34,614 nucleotides of DNA from Actinomycetes bacterium (GCA_023417775.1 JAEZEJ010000010.1:1-34614); one strand, 5' to 3'; shown: positions 1 through 8,118, numbered from the stretch's first letter. Translations and numbers: made by a program. The notes: generated from the sequence alone by a model not told the origin.

Positions 1-68
1 CCCGGCAGGGGAGCGGCCCTTCGCCGTTCCGCCACCGTTCCGGGCCACGTCGTCGTGGGGGAGCGACG

Positions 69-74
69 TAGCCT
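69..74 (+). promoter_or_regulatory. -10 box of leaderless gpx promoter
   Basis: TAGCCT ends 6 nt before the gpx ATG. This spacing puts the transcription start at or next to the start codon, and no Shine-Dalgarno sequence is visible. The same arrangement recurs at many genes in this window. Confidence 0.55.
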
Positions 75-80
75 GGCGGT

Positions 81-557
81 ATGACGACTGCCTATGACTT
101 CACGGCCACCGGGATCGACGGCGCGGAGCGCCAGCTCGCCGACTACCGCGGCCAGGTCGCGCTCGTGGTCAACACCGCCTCGCAGTGCGGCTTCACGCCC
201 CAGTACGCGGGGCTGGAGGAGCTGTACGAGAACTACCGGGACCGCGGCTTCGTGGTGCTGGGCTTCCCCTGCGACCAGTTCGGCCACCAGGAGCCGGGCA
301 CCGAGGACGAGATCGCGACCTTCTGCGAGTCCAGTTTCGGCGTCCAGTTCCCGATGTTCGCGAAGGTCGACGTCAACGGCGACGATGCCCATCCGCTGTA
401 CGGCTGGCTCAAGGGCGAGAAGTCCGGTGTGCTCGGCGGTGCGATCAAATGGAACTTCACGAAGTTCCTGGTCAACCGCGACGGCGAGGTGGTCAAGCGC
501 TACGCCCCGCAGACCAAGCCGGATGCGATCGCACCCGATATCGAGAAGCTGCTCTGA
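81..557 (+). CDS. gpx: Glutathione peroxidase family thiol peroxidase
   Basis: Reduces hydrogen peroxide and organic hydroperoxides. Bacterial members usually draw electrons from thioredoxin rather than glutathione, and actinomycetes lack glutathione. The 158-residue length is normal. The catalytic tetrad is visible: Cys36 in NTASQCGFT, Gln70 in GFPCDQFGHQEPG, and Trp124-Asn125 in KWNFTKFLVNRDG. Cys82 (FCESSFGVQFPMF) is placed as the resolving cysteine of the two-Cys thioredoxin-dependent type. The usual PCNQF has Asp here instead of Asn, a mild variant. There is no signal peptide, so it is cytoplasmic. It stands alone ahead of rpmE with its own leaderless promoter. Confidence 0.95.
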   Translation: MTTAYDFTATGIDGAERQLADYRGQVALVVNTASQCGFTPQYAGLEELYENYRDRGFVVLGFPCDQFGHQEPGTEDEIATFCESSFGVQFPMFAKVDVNGDDAHPLYGWLKGEKSGVLGGAIKWNFTKFLVNRDGEVVKRYAPQTKPDAIAPDIEKLL

Positions 558-593
558 CCGATCGCGAGGGCCGGGAACAACCGAGCCCCGAGT

Positions 594-622
594 TTGGTTG
601 AACAGAGGGCAACTGGCAGAAT
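594..622 (+). promoter_or_regulatory. Possible rpmE promoter
   Basis: TTGGTT (594-599), a 17-nt spacer and CAGAAT (617-622) fit a sigma-70-type promoter. It would give a leader of about 60 nt before the rpmE ATG at 690, with the ribosome binding site AGAGAGGA just upstream. The assignment rests on spacing only. Confidence 0.35.
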
Positions 623-689
623 CATTCCTTGGTTCTGGTTCACGAGGCGCGCCGCGGCTCGACCCAGAGACCGGTAGAGAGGACTCACT

Positions 690-896
690 ATGAAGCAAGG
701 CATCCACCCCGAGTACGTGGAGACCCAGGTCACCTGCACCTGCGGCAACACCTTCACCACGCGCAGCACCGCCACCGAGGGCAATATCCGCGCCGACGTC
801 TGCTCGGCCTGCCACCCGTTCTACACGGGCAAGCAGAAGATCCTCGACACCGGTGGACGCGTCGCGCGCTTCGAGAAGCGTTACGGCAAGAAGTAA
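690..896 (+). CDS. rpmE: 50S ribosomal protein L31, zinc-binding (C+) form
   Basis: Structural protein of the large ribosomal subunit, forming a bridge at the central protuberance. The 68 residues contain the four zinc-ligand cysteines Cys16, Cys18, Cys38 and Cys41 (VTCTCGN and VCSACHPFYTGKQ) and the conserved TGGRVARFEKRYG end. This is the C+ paralogue; actinomycetes often carry a zinc-independent C- copy elsewhere for zinc starvation. A strong hairpin follows it and prfA comes next, as in many actinomycetes where rho, rpmE, prfA and prmC are neighbours. Here gpx occupies the upstream position and rho is not in view. Confidence 0.97.
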   Translation: MKQGIHPEYVETQVTCTCGNTFTTRSTATEGNIRADVCSACHPFYTGKQKILDTGGRVARFEKRYGKK

Positions 897-905
897 GCCC
901 GTCCG

Positions 906-936
906 AACGCCGGTCCTGCACGGCAGGGCCGGCGTT
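906..936 (+). terminator. Stem-loop between rpmE and prfA
   Basis: A 14-bp stem (AACGCCGGTCCTGC paired with GCAGGGCCGGCGTT, one G-T pair) closes a 3-nt loop 9 nt after the rpmE stop. The trailing sequence has only a weak T stretch, so it may attenuate rather than fully stop transcription into prfA. Confidence 0.7.
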
Positions 937-977
937 CTGGTGTTTCCAGGTCCGTCATCGTGGCGTGAGGAGTCGAT

Positions 978-2042
978 GTGTTCGAAGCGGTCGAGCAGCT
1001 CGTCGGTGAGCACCACGAGCTGGAGACGGCCATGGCCGACCCGGCGGTCCACAGCGACCCGGCGCGCGCCAAGCGCCTCGGCCAGCGGTACGCGGAGCTG
1101 GGCGCCATCGTGCGGACCTATCGCGCCTGGCAGGAGGCCGTCGCTGACCTGGGTGCGGCGCGCGAGCTCGGTCTCGATGACGAGGTCGACGAGATGGAAC
1201 GGCAGGCCAATCAGCTGGCCGAGCGGCTCCAGCAGCTCCTCGTTCCCCGCGATCCCTCCGATGGCAAGGACGTCATCGTCGAGATCAAGGGCGGCGAGGG
1301 CGGCGAGGAGTCGGCCCTGTTCGCGGGCGATCTCCTGCGCATGTACACCCGCTTCGCCGAACAGCACGGGTGGCGCACCGAGATCCTCGATGCCACCGAG
1401 TCCGCCCTCGGCGGCTACAAGTCGGTGACGATGGCGGTCAAGGCCAAGGGCACACCCGACCCGGGCGAGGCGCCGTACGCCAAGCTGAAGTTCGAGGGCG
1501 GCGTGCACCGAGTCCAGCGGGTGCCGGTGACCGAGTCCCAGGGTCGTATCCATACCTCCGCGGCCGGCGTGCTGGTGCTGCCCGAGGCCGAGGAGATCGA
1601 TGTCGAGATCAACGACAACGATCTGCGCATCGATGTCTTCCGCAGCTCCGGCCCCGGCGGCCAGAGCGTCAACACGACCGACTCGGCGGTCCGGATCACG
1701 CACCTGCCCACCGGCATCGTCGTGAGCATGCAGAACGAGAAGAGCCAGCTGCAGAACAAGGAGCAGGCGTTGCGTGTGCTCCGCTCCCGGTTGCTGGATG
1801 CCGCGCAGGCCGCCGCGGACGCCGAGGCGGCCGATGCCCGCAAGTCGCAGGTCCGCACGGTCGACCGCTCCGAACGGGTCCGCACCTATAATTTCCCGGA
1901 GAACCGCATCTCCGATCACCGCACGGGCTACAAGTCGTACAACCTCGACCAGGTCATGGACGGCGCCCTCGACGCCGTCATCGGCTCGCTGGTCGATGCC
2001 GACCTGGCCGAGCGCCTCGCCTCCCTCGAGGGCCGCGCATGA
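978..2042 (+). CDS. prfA: Peptide chain release factor 1 (RF1)
   Basis: Recognises UAA and UAG stop codons and triggers peptide release. The 354-residue length is usual. The decoding tripeptide Pro183-Val184-Thr185 is the RF1 PxT signature, which separates it from RF2 (SPF). The peptidyl-transferase-centre motif GGQ is at 227-229 within SSGPGGQSVN. The GTG start at 978 is preceded by GTGAGGAG. Gln229 is the residue methylated by the product of the next gene, prmC, which starts 26 nt downstream and is presumably co-transcribed. Confidence 0.97.
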   Translation: MFEAVEQLVGEHHELETAMADPAVHSDPARAKRLGQRYAELGAIVRTYRAWQEAVADLGAARELGLDDEVDEMERQANQLAERLQQLLVPRDPSDGKDVIVEIKGGEGGEESALFAGDLLRMYTRFAEQHGWRTEILDATESALGGYKSVTMAVKAKGTPDPGEAPYAKLKFEGGVHRVQRVPVTESQGRIHTSAAGVLVLPEAEEIDVEINDNDLRIDVFRSSGPGGQSVNTTDSAVRITHLPTGIVVSMQNEKSQLQNKEQALRVLRSRLLDAAQAAADAEAADARKSQVRTVDRSERVRTYNFPENRISDHRTGYKSYNLDQVMDGALDAVIGSLVDADLAERLASLEGRA

Positions 2043-2067
2043 ACCTCTCGCTACTGGTGGGACCGCG

Positions 2068-2898
2068 ATGAGCACGCGGACGGAGCTCGAACAGGCCGAG
2101 GCGGAGCTGGCGGAGGCCGGAGTCGCGTCCCCGCGGGCCGATGCCGAGCTGCTGATGTCCTATGTGACCGGCGTGCCGCGCGCGCTGCTGATCGTCTCCG
2201 CCCGCCTCGACGAGGTGCAGCGGCGTTCCTATCGTGAGCTGGTCGAGGCCCGCGGCCGCCGGGTGCCGCTGCAGCACCTCACCGGTTCGGCCGCCTTCCG
2301 CTATGTCGACCTGGATGTCGGCCCGGGGGTCTTCGTCCCACGGCCCGAGACCGAGCTGCTGGCCGGATGGGCCGTCGAGCGGGCGAGGGCCGCCGAAGCC
2401 CCGGTCGTCGTCGACCTCTGCACCGGTTCGGGAGCGATCGCGCTGTCGCTGGTCCACGAGGTGCCGCACGCCCGCGTGCACGCGGTCGAGCTCGACGAGC
2501 GTGCCTTCGGCTGGGCGCAGCGCAATCTCGACGGCACCGGGGTCGATCTGCGTCAGGGCGATATGGCCGAGGCCTTCGACGACCTCGACGGCCAGGTCGA
2601 TGTCGTCGTCTCCAATCCGCCGTATATCCCGCTCGAGGCATGGGAGAGCGTCAGCACCGAGGTCCGCGATCACGACCCCGCCCTCGCGCTCTGGTCCGGC
2701 GACGACGGACTGGACGCGATGCGGGTGCTGGAGCAGACCGCCTGGCGGCTGCTGAAGTCCGGGGGAGTGGTCGGCGCCGAGCACGCCGATGCCCAGGGCG
2801 TGAGCGCCCCGCAGGTATTCGCCGGGCGGTGGGCCGATGTCCAGGACCATCTCGATCTCGCTGGACGTCCGCGTTTCGTCACAGCGCGCAAGCCGTGA
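2068..2898 (+). CDS. prmC: Release factor glutamine methyltransferase PrmC
   Basis: Transfers a methyl group from S-adenosylmethionine to the glutamine of the GGQ motif in release factors. The protein has 276 residues. The SAM-binding loop VVDLCTGSGA lies near 114-123, and the substrate-binding NPPY motif is at 183-186. PRPETE near 91-96 is also typical. I chose ATG 2068 because the reading frame upstream of it lies wholly inside prfA. It forms a pair with prfA. Confidence 0.95.
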   Translation: MSTRTELEQAEAELAEAGVASPRADAELLMSYVTGVPRALLIVSARLDEVQRRSYRELVEARGRRVPLQHLTGSAAFRYVDLDVGPGVFVPRPETELLAGWAVERARAAEAPVVVDLCTGSGAIALSLVHEVPHARVHAVELDERAFGWAQRNLDGTGVDLRQGDMAEAFDDLDGQVDVVVSNPPYIPLEAWESVSTEVRDHDPALALWSGDDGLDAMRVLEQTAWRLLKSGGVVGAEHADAQGVSAPQVFAGRWADVQDHLDLAGRPRFVTARKP

Positions 2899-2935
2899 GC
2901 GGCGCACCTGTCCACGGCCGTCCCGCCGCTCATCG

Positions 2936-2941
2936 TAGGGT
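2936..2941 (+). promoter_or_regulatory. -10 box deciding the phosphatidyltransferase start
   Basis: TAGGGT ends 6 nt before GTG 2948. The other possible GTG, at 2942, touches the -10 box itself and would lie upstream of the predicted transcription start, so 2948 is preferred. Confidence 0.5.
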
Positions 2942-2947
2942 GTGTCC

Positions 2948-3535
2948 GTGAGTACGCACCTGCCCGGTCCGGGCCCGTTTCGCACGGTCCCGAACCTCGT
3001 CACGATCGTGCGCACGGTCGCGGCGACCGCGCTGGCGCTGGTGGCGCTGAGCGCCGACGACCGGGTGCCGTGGCTCATCGCCGGTTACCTCACCTACTGG
3101 CTCGGGGACAGCCTCGACGGGCTGCTGGCGCGCATCCTGGATCAGGAGACCAGGGCCGGAGCGGTCTTCGATATCTGCAGCGACCGGCTGTGCACCGCGC
3201 TATTGGCCTGCGGACTCGTTCTCGAGCAACCGCATCTGGCGGTGCCGATCGCGATCTTCCTGCTGAACTTCATGGTCATCGACAATGTGCTGTCGTTGTC
3301 CTTCCTGCTGTGGCCGCTGGTGAGCCCCAACTACTTCGCCCAGGTGGACCAGCAGGTCTTCCGCTACAACTGGTCGCATCCGGCCAAGGCGCTCAACAAT
3401 GTCGGCATCGTCGTCGCGGTCGTCATCGGCAATCTGTGGCTGGCCCTCGCGATCGTGATCGCCCAGATCGCCGTCAAGATCGCCAGCGCGATCCGCGTCG
3501 GCCGGCTCGCCTCGGCACGAGAGCCCGCAGCGTGA
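2948..3535 (+). CDS. CDP-alcohol phosphatidyltransferase family membrane protein
   Basis: Integral membrane enzyme that moves a phosphatidyl or related group from CDP-diacylglycerol to an alcohol. The full family motif is present: Asp54, Asp57-Gly58, Ala61-Arg62, Gly71, Asp75 and Asp79 (counting from GTG 2948), so it should bind the divalent metal and be active. The 195 residues hold several hydrophobic segments. The alcohol substrate (glycerol phosphate, inositol phosphate or other) cannot be read from the sequence. It starts about 50 nt after prmC from its own leaderless promoter. Confidence 0.85.
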   Translation: MSTHLPGPGPFRTVPNLVTIVRTVAATALALVALSADDRVPWLIAGYLTYWLGDSLDGLLARILDQETRAGAVFDICSDRLCTALLACGLVLEQPHLAVPIAIFLLNFMVIDNVLSLSFLLWPLVSPNYFAQVDQQVFRYNWSHPAKALNNVGIVVAVVIGNLWLALAIVIAQIAVKIASAIRVGRLASAREPAA

Positions 3536-3543
3536 TCGCTGCG
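3526..3543 (+). other. Short hairpin carrying the stop codon in its loop
   Basis: CGCAGCG, loop TGAT, CGCTGCG: a 7-bp perfect stem whose loop contains the TGA stop of the phosphatidyltransferase gene. It has no T run. It may mark the transcript end or be chance in GC-rich DNA. Confidence 0.35.
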
Positions 3544-3572
3544 ATGCCGCGGAGTGTCGTGGAGGGCAGGGT

Positions 3573-4070
3573 GTGAACGAGCTGCTGACGGTGCTCAGCG
3601 CGCTCGGCTTCGGTGTGCTGTCGTCGATCGTGCCGATCTTCAACTCCGAGCTCTATGTGGGCGTCGTGGCAGCCGCGGCGAAGCCAAGCACGACGGTGCT
3701 GGCCGTGCTCGCGATGGCCGTCGGCACGGTGGCCGGCAAGGTCGTGCTCTTCGTCCTGGCCCGGGGCGGATCGCAGAAGCTCGGGGTGGGGAAGGCCCAG
3801 TCCCGCGACAGCCTGCCGCCGCCGACCTCGCGGCTGCGGCTGTGGATCCGCCAGACCGGCGATCTCCTGCTCACCTGGCTGGGCGATCCTCGGCTGGGCC
3901 CGCTGACGATCCTGGCGGCGGCCATCTTCGGCATCCCTCCGCTGTTCATCGTCGCGGTGATGGCCGGTGTCGCCCGCCAGAACATCGTCCTGTTCAGTCT
4001 CGCGGTCTTCGTCGGCCGCCTGGCGCGTTTCGCGATGGTGGCCCTTCCGATCGCCTACGCCGCGCACTGA
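3573..4070 (+). CDS. Small multi-pass membrane protein, weakly DedA/VTT-like
   Basis: 165 residues with hydrophobic segments near 8-35, 42-62, 105-130 and 135-160, separated by a polar loop (SQKLGVGKAQSRDSLPPP). The proline- and glutamate-bearing turn IVPIFNSELYVG followed by a small-residue helix recalls YqaA/DedA-type (VTT domain) transporters, but I do not recognise a definite family. The GTG start has GGAGGGCAGGG ahead of it. It lies 37 nt after the phosphatidyltransferase gene, so both may act on the membrane. Confidence 0.7.
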   Translation: MNELLTVLSALGFGVLSSIVPIFNSELYVGVVAAAAKPSTTVLAVLAMAVGTVAGKVVLFVLARGGSQKLGVGKAQSRDSLPPPTSRLRLWIRQTGDLLLTWLGDPRLGPLTILAAAIFGIPPLFIVAVMAGVARQNIVLFSLAVFVGRLARFAMVALPIAYAAH

Positions 4071-4138
4071 GCCGCACGGCCTTCACATCAGACGGCGGCC
4101 GCGGGCGAGGGCACGATGAACGCCGCAGCGGCGGCGGC

Positions 4139-4144
4139 TACGCT
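4139..4144 (+). promoter_or_regulatory. -10 box deciding the tsaC/sua5 start
   Basis: TACGCT ends 7 nt before GTG 4152. An in-frame ATG at 4116 lies upstream of this -10 box and would add a low-complexity alanine stretch, so the leaderless start at 4152 is favoured. Confidence 0.55.
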
Positions 4145-4151
4145 GGCGGGC

Positions 4152-4799
4152 GTGACGACGCACGACCTCGCCGAGGATCTCGAAGGCGGCATTGCCGCGG
4201 CCAGCCAGGCCGTCCGTGACGGGCAGCTGATCGTCATGCCCACCGACACCGTCTACGGGGTGGGAGCCGATGCCTTCTCGCCCACGGCGGTGCGTCGCCT
4301 GCTCGACGCCAAGGGGCGCACGCGCAGCCAGCCCCCGCCGGTGCTGATCGGCCGTCCGGAGACCCTCGAGGCACTCGTCGCCGACGTGCCCGGCTGGTTG
4401 CGCCGGCTGCTGGCCGAGGTGTGGCCCGGCGCGCTGACCGTCGTGCTGCCGGCGCAGCCCTCACTCACCTGGGATCTCGGTGAGACCCATGGAACCGTCG
4501 CGGTGCGGGTGCCCGCGGACGAGCGCGCCCGCCGCCTCCTCGATGTCACCGGTCCGCTCGCCGTGAGCAGCGCCAATCGCACGGGCGAACCGCCCGCCAC
4601 CGCGGTCGATCAGGCCGCGGAGATGCTCGGCGACCGGGTGGCCGTCTACCTCGACGGCGGCCCCACCGCCGATGCGGTGCCCTCCACCATCCTCGACGCC
4701 ACCGGTGCCACGCCGCGGGTGCTGCGCCAGGGGGCCGTGGCCGTCGAGACCCTGCACTCCTTCAACAACACGATCGAACCGGCACAGGACGCTCCCTAG
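4152..4799 (+). CDS. L-threonylcarbamoyladenylate synthase (TsaC/Sua5 family)
   Basis: Makes threonylcarbamoyl-AMP from threonine, bicarbonate and ATP, the first step of the t6A37 tRNA modification. With start 4152 the protein has 215 residues. The YrdC-domain motifs are present: PTDTVYGVGADAFS (nucleotide binding), KGRTRSQPPPVLIG (lysine/arginine of the active site) and VSSANRTGEPPAT near the end of the domain. It is a short form without the long Sua5 C-terminal domain. Its TAG stop overlaps the GTG of the next gene by 1 nt, so the two are translationally coupled. It is the usual neighbour of the wecA-atp region in actinomycetes. Confidence 0.93.
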   Translation: MTTHDLAEDLEGGIAAASQAVRDGQLIVMPTDTVYGVGADAFSPTAVRRLLDAKGRTRSQPPPVLIGRPETLEALVADVPGWLRRLLAEVWPGALTVVLPAQPSLTWDLGETHGTVAVRVPADERARRLLDVTGPLAVSSANRTGEPPATAVDQAAEMLGDRVAVYLDGGPTADAVPSTILDATGATPRVLRQGAVAVETLHSFNNTIEPAQDAP

Positions 4800-5920
4800 T
4801 GCGCGAGTACCTCGTCGTCTTCGGGATCGCGCTCGCGGTCACCTATCTGCTCGCCTCGGTCGCCCGCCAGTCGGCGCACTCGCTCGGTGCGGTGGCCAAG
4901 GTCCGCGATCGTGACGTGCACGCCGTGCCGATGCCGTATTTCGGCGGTCCGGCGATGCTGGTGGGGCTGATCGCGGCCTTCGTCGTCGCGACCCAGCTGC
5001 CCTTCCTCTCGCGGGCCGGGACCACGGTATTCGACGACGCCCGGGCCGTGTTGATCGGCGGAGCGATCATCTGCGCGGTCGGGATCATCGACGATGTCTT
5101 CGAACTGGATGCGCTGAGCAAGCTCGCCGGACAGGTGTTCGCCGGCGTGGTCGTCGTGGCGATGGGCGTCCAGTTCATCTACCTGCCGTTGCCGGGCACC
5201 TATTTCGGGCTCGACCAGATCCAGGCGATGATCCTGACGGTCTTCGTCATCGTCGCGACGGTGAACGCCGTCAACTTCGTGGACGGGCTCGACGGGCTGG
5301 CGGCGGGCATCGTCGGCATCGGCGCGATCGCCTTCTTCCTCTATGCCTTCGTGCTGGCGGTCGAGAACGGCGAGTCGCGGGCGATGTCCTCGGCGCTGCT
5401 CACCGCCGGACTGGCGGGGGCATGCCTGGGGATCCTGCCGCACAACTTCTTCCCGGCGAAGATGTTCATCGGCGACTCCGGATCGATGCTGATCGGCTTC
5501 GTGCTGGCCTGTTCGGCGATCAGCCTGACCGGTCAGTTCCCCGCCACCAGCATGTCCGAGGGCATCGGGGGAGCGGACGCCAGCTTCCTCGCCGCGTACC
5601 TGCCGCTCATCCTGCCCTTCGCCATCTTGCTGATCCCCTTCCTCGACATGGTGCTGGCGGTCGTGCGCCGTACCCGGGCCGGTCAGTCGCCCTGGGCACC
5701 GGACAAGATGCATCTGCACCATCGGCTGCTGGAGATCGGCCACTCGCATCGCCGGGCCGTGCTGCTCATGTACGCCTCAGCGGCGCTGGTGGCCTTCGGC
5801 GTGGTGATCGTGAGCCTGTTCAGCGGCTGGCAGCTGGTCGTCGTGTTCGGCGTCCTCGCGGCGCTCACCGCGGCGGCGATGCTGCTCCTTCCCCGCATCG
5901 AGGAACGCGTATGGAAGTGA
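4799..5920 (+). CDS. wecA: Polyprenyl-phosphate GlcNAc-1-phosphate transferase (WecA/MraY family)
   Basis: Transfers a UDP-linked amino-sugar phosphate to the lipid carrier (decaprenyl phosphate in actinomycetes), starting cell-wall linker or polymer synthesis. The 373-residue polytopic protein carries the family motifs: Asp pair in IIDDVFELD (about 96-104), NFVDGLDGL (159-167), FIGDSGSM (223-230) and the HLHHRLLEIGHS histidine cluster near 304. These point to WecA rather than MraY. The GTG start overlaps the tsaC stop, and the 3' end overlaps atpI by 10 nt, linking it to the ATP synthase operon. The true acceptor and sugar are inferred from relatives. Confidence 0.9.
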   Translation: MREYLVVFGIALAVTYLLASVARQSAHSLGAVAKVRDRDVHAVPMPYFGGPAMLVGLIAAFVVATQLPFLSRAGTTVFDDARAVLIGGAIICAVGIIDDVFELDALSKLAGQVFAGVVVVAMGVQFIYLPLPGTYFGLDQIQAMILTVFVIVATVNAVNFVDGLDGLAAGIVGIGAIAFFLYAFVLAVENGESRAMSSALLTAGLAGACLGILPHNFFPAKMFIGDSGSMLIGFVLACSAISLTGQFPATSMSEGIGGADASFLAAYLPLILPFAILLIPFLDMVLAVVRRTRAGQSPWAPDKMHLHHRLLEIGHSHRRAVLLMYASAALVAFGVVIVSLFSGWQLVVVFGVLAALTAAAMLLLPRIEERVWK

Positions 5921-6354
5921 GGCAGCCACGTCGCTTCACCGGCGCGGCCGCGGTGCTCGCCATCGCGCTGTGCGCAGCGGTCGCCGCCGCCGAGTACGGG
6001 GGCCGCGGCGTGGGCAGCGTCCTGGTCGGCGGGGCGCTGGTGATCGTGTTCTTCGGCTCGACCAAGGCCTTCCTGGGGCCGATCGTCGCGGTGCTGCCGC
6101 ACGCATCGCTCGCCACCGCGATGTTGTTCTACTTCACCAAGGTCGTCGCGCTGCTGGCCTTCTTCGTGGTGGTGGACCGGTTCGCCGAGCCCGCGGGGCC
6201 GCTGTATCGCGGCGCCGTCGCGGGGACCGTGATCGTCGTCACCATCGTCTGGATGGCCGCGAGCACCTTCGACGCCACCCGCGCGCGGATTCCGATGTTC
6301 GACCTGCCTGATGACGACGACAAGGGTCCTGATAGCGTAGACGCCAGCAAGTGA
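5911..6354 (+). CDS. atpI: ATP synthase protein I-like membrane protein (AtpI)
   Basis: 147 residues with four hydrophobic segments (about 9-27, 32-51, 70-88, 101-119) and an acidic tail DLPDDDDKG. Position directly before atpB and this topology match AtpI, which helps assemble the c-ring or supply Mg2+. Sequence conservation in AtpI is low, so the call is mainly positional. I chose ATG 5911, which overlaps the last codons of wecA by 10 nt. Confidence 0.75.
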   Translation: MEVRQPRRFTGAAAVLAIALCAAVAAAEYGGRGVGSVLVGGALVIVFFGSTKAFLGPIVAVLPHASLATAMLFYFTKVVALLAFFVVVDRFAEPAGPLYRGAVAGTVIVVTIVWMAASTFDATRARIPMFDLPDDDDKGPDSVDASK

Positions 6355-6432
6355 CGGATTTCCCGAGCACTGCATCGTGACGCACGCCCAGGCGGTTCAC
6401 CACCCGACCGCGCCACATGAAGGAATGACGAC

Positions 6433-7224
6433 TTGACGATCGCGACCGTGATCAGCACTGCCGGAGGCAACGGATTCCAGCCGCCCGGTCCAGCCGACTT
6501 CCAGTTGCCGCCGGTCTTCGGCGAGGTCACGAAGCCCATGATGCTCGTGGTCCTCGCGGCGGTTCTCGTCTTCGCCTTCAGCTACTTCGCTGCGCGCCCG
6601 GCTGCCGTTGTGCCCGGGCGCTTGCAGTATGCGGGCGAGGCCGTCTACGGATTCGTGCGCAACGGCATCGCACGCGACGCGATCGGCTCCGAGCGTTTCC
6701 TGAAGTTCGTGCCGTTCCTGTTCAGCCTCTTCCTATTCATCGCGGTCAACAACTACTTCGGTCTGATCCCCGTCGTCCAGTACCCGCCGATGGCTCACTT
6801 CGGCTTCCCGCTCGCCCTCGCGCTGCTGGTCTGGATCCTCTACATCGGGGTCGGCATCGGCAAGCACGGCTTCGGCGGCTACCTCAAGCACGTCACGATC
6901 CCCAGCGGGGTCAAGGGCCCGGTGCTCATCATCATCATCCCGCTGGAGTTCCTCTCCAATATCCTGGTGCGTCCGGCGACCCTCTCGCTGCGTCTGTTCG
7001 CCAATATGTTCGCGGGCCACCTGCTGCTCATGCTCTTCGCCTTCGGTGCGGAGTATCTGCTCTTCGAGTCGCAGAGCCTCATCAACGGCTTCGCCGGCGT
7101 CCTCTCGGCCGTCATGTTCGGCGCCGTCACCATCCTGGAGCTGCTGATCATGTTCCTCCAGGCCTATGTCTTCACGCTGCTCGCCGCGACCTACCTCGGC
7201 GAGTCGCTGGCCGACGAGCACTGA
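6433..7224 (+). CDS. atpB: ATP synthase F0 subunit a
   Basis: Proton-channel subunit next to the c-ring. The 263 residues include the essential arginine in TLSLRLFANMFAGH and the usual five to six membrane helices. The start is a rare TTG. GAAGGA (6419-6424) sits 8 nt before TTG 6433, which decides it over GTG 6448. The ATG at 6425 cannot be used because it runs into TGA after three codons. A 19-codon reading frame (GTG 6377 to TGA 6434-6436) overlaps this start and may couple translation. First gene of the core operon. Confidence 0.95.
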   Translation: MTIATVISTAGGNGFQPPGPADFQLPPVFGEVTKPMMLVVLAAVLVFAFSYFAARPAAVVPGRLQYAGEAVYGFVRNGIARDAIGSERFLKFVPFLFSLFLFIAVNNYFGLIPVVQYPPMAHFGFPLALALLVWILYIGVGIGKHGFGGYLKHVTIPSGVKGPVLIIIIPLEFLSNILVRPATLSLRLFANMFAGHLLLMLFAFGAEYLLFESQSLINGFAGVLSAVMFGAVTILELLIMFLQAYVFTLLAATYLGESLADEH

Positions 7225-7285
7225 GCTCGCCAGTCTTCGTCCCGGGTCGCCCTGGGGCGGCACAACTGAATACACCCCAGAAACA

Positions 7286-7323
7286 TGGACCCGATGAGGT
7301 CCAGAACAGACGCTTGGTGCGTC
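7286..7323 (+). other. Two small hairpins upstream of atpE
   Basis: TGGACC, CGATGA, GGTCCA (7286-7303) and GACGC, TTGGT, GCGTC (7309-7323) form two short perfect stems in the 118-nt atpB-atpE gap, just before the A-rich ribosome binding site AAAGGAAAAG. They could affect processing or translation of the highly needed c subunit. Confidence 0.4.
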
Positions 7324-7342
7324 ACGACGAAAGGAAAAGCCC

Positions 7343-7543
7343 GTGGGCTCCCTTAACATGATTGGCTACGGCCTGGCGACCATCGGCCCGGCCATCGCCG
7401 TGGGTCTGATCTTCGCCGCGTACATCAACGGCGTCGCTCGCCAGCCCGAGTCGCAGTCGCGTCTGCAGCCGATCGCGATCCTGGGCTTCGCCCTGGCCGA
7501 GGCGCTCGCCATCATCGGCATCGCGCTCGCGTTCGTCATTTGA
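7343..7543 (+). CDS. atpE: ATP synthase F0 subunit c
   Basis: Proteolipid forming the rotor ring. The 66-residue protein has two helices joined by the polar ARQPE loop (about 32-36), and the proton-carrying acidic residue is Glu53 in FALAEALAI. The residues that mark sodium-binding rings are not evident, so it is a proton-type ring. The GTG start has AAAGGAAAAG at good spacing. This is the subunit bound by bedaquiline in mycobacteria; drug sensitivity cannot be judged here. It is set apart from atpB by a 118-nt spacer with hairpins. Confidence 0.96.
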   Translation: MGSLNMIGYGLATIGPAIAVGLIFAAYINGVARQPESQSRLQPIAILGFALAEALAIIGIALAFVI

Positions 7544-7584
7544 TCGCCGGCCACTGAACTGGCGTACGAGACCCAAGGAGCAAT

Positions 7585-8118
7585 ATGTCCGAAACGCTCA
7601 TGGCGGCCAGCGGCGAACCCAATCCGCTGATCCCGCACCTCAGCGAGATCGTTCTGGGCGCGGTCGTCTTCCTCCTGCTCGTCGCTGCGATCGCCAAGTT
7701 CGTGGTGCCGCGCTTCGAGAAGGCGTACGCCGACCGGACCGCCGCGATCGAGGGTGGCATCGCCGATGCCGAGCAGGCGCAGGCCGAGGCCAAGGCCGCG
7801 CTCGAGCAGTACACCGCGCAGCTGGCCGATGCCCGTCATGAGGCAGCGGCCATCCGTGAGGAGGCCAAGGAGCAGGGCGCGCAGATCGTCGCCGAGATGC
7901 GGACCCAGGCTCAGGCGGAGGCCGAGCGCATCACCTCGACCGCGCACGCGCAGATCGAGGCCGAGCGCTCGCAGGCCCTCGCTCAGCTCAAGAGCGAGGT
8001 CGGCGCCCTGGCGACCGAGCTCGCCGAGCGGATCATCGGCGAGTCCCTCGCCGATGACGAGCGCCAGAAGCGCACCGTCGCTCGCTTCATCGACGAGCTC
8101 GAGGGGTCAGCCAACTGA
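7585..8118 (+). CDS. atpF: ATP synthase F0 subunit b
   Basis: Peripheral stalk subunit. One N-terminal membrane helix (about 22-44, IVLGAVVFLLLVAAIAKFVV) is followed by a long charged, alanine- and glutamate-rich coiled coil to residue 177. The ATG is preceded by CAAGGAGC. The stop overlaps the atpH ATG (TGATG). Unlike mycobacteria, where a b-like domain is fused to delta, the two are separate here. Confidence 0.95.
   Translation: MSETLMAASGEPNPLIPHLSEIVLGAVVFLLLVAAIAKFVVPRFEKAYADRTAAIEGGIADAEQAQAEAKAALEQYTAQLADARHEAAAIREEAKEQGAQIVAEMRTQAQAEAERITSTAHAQIEAERSQALAQLKSEVGALATELAERIIGESLADDERQKRTVARFIDELEGSAN

Noticed and set aside
1..80. Upstream gene fragment before gpx
   Set aside because: Only 80 nt are visible; no frame could be tied to a known protein, and no feature beyond the gpx promoter is claimed.
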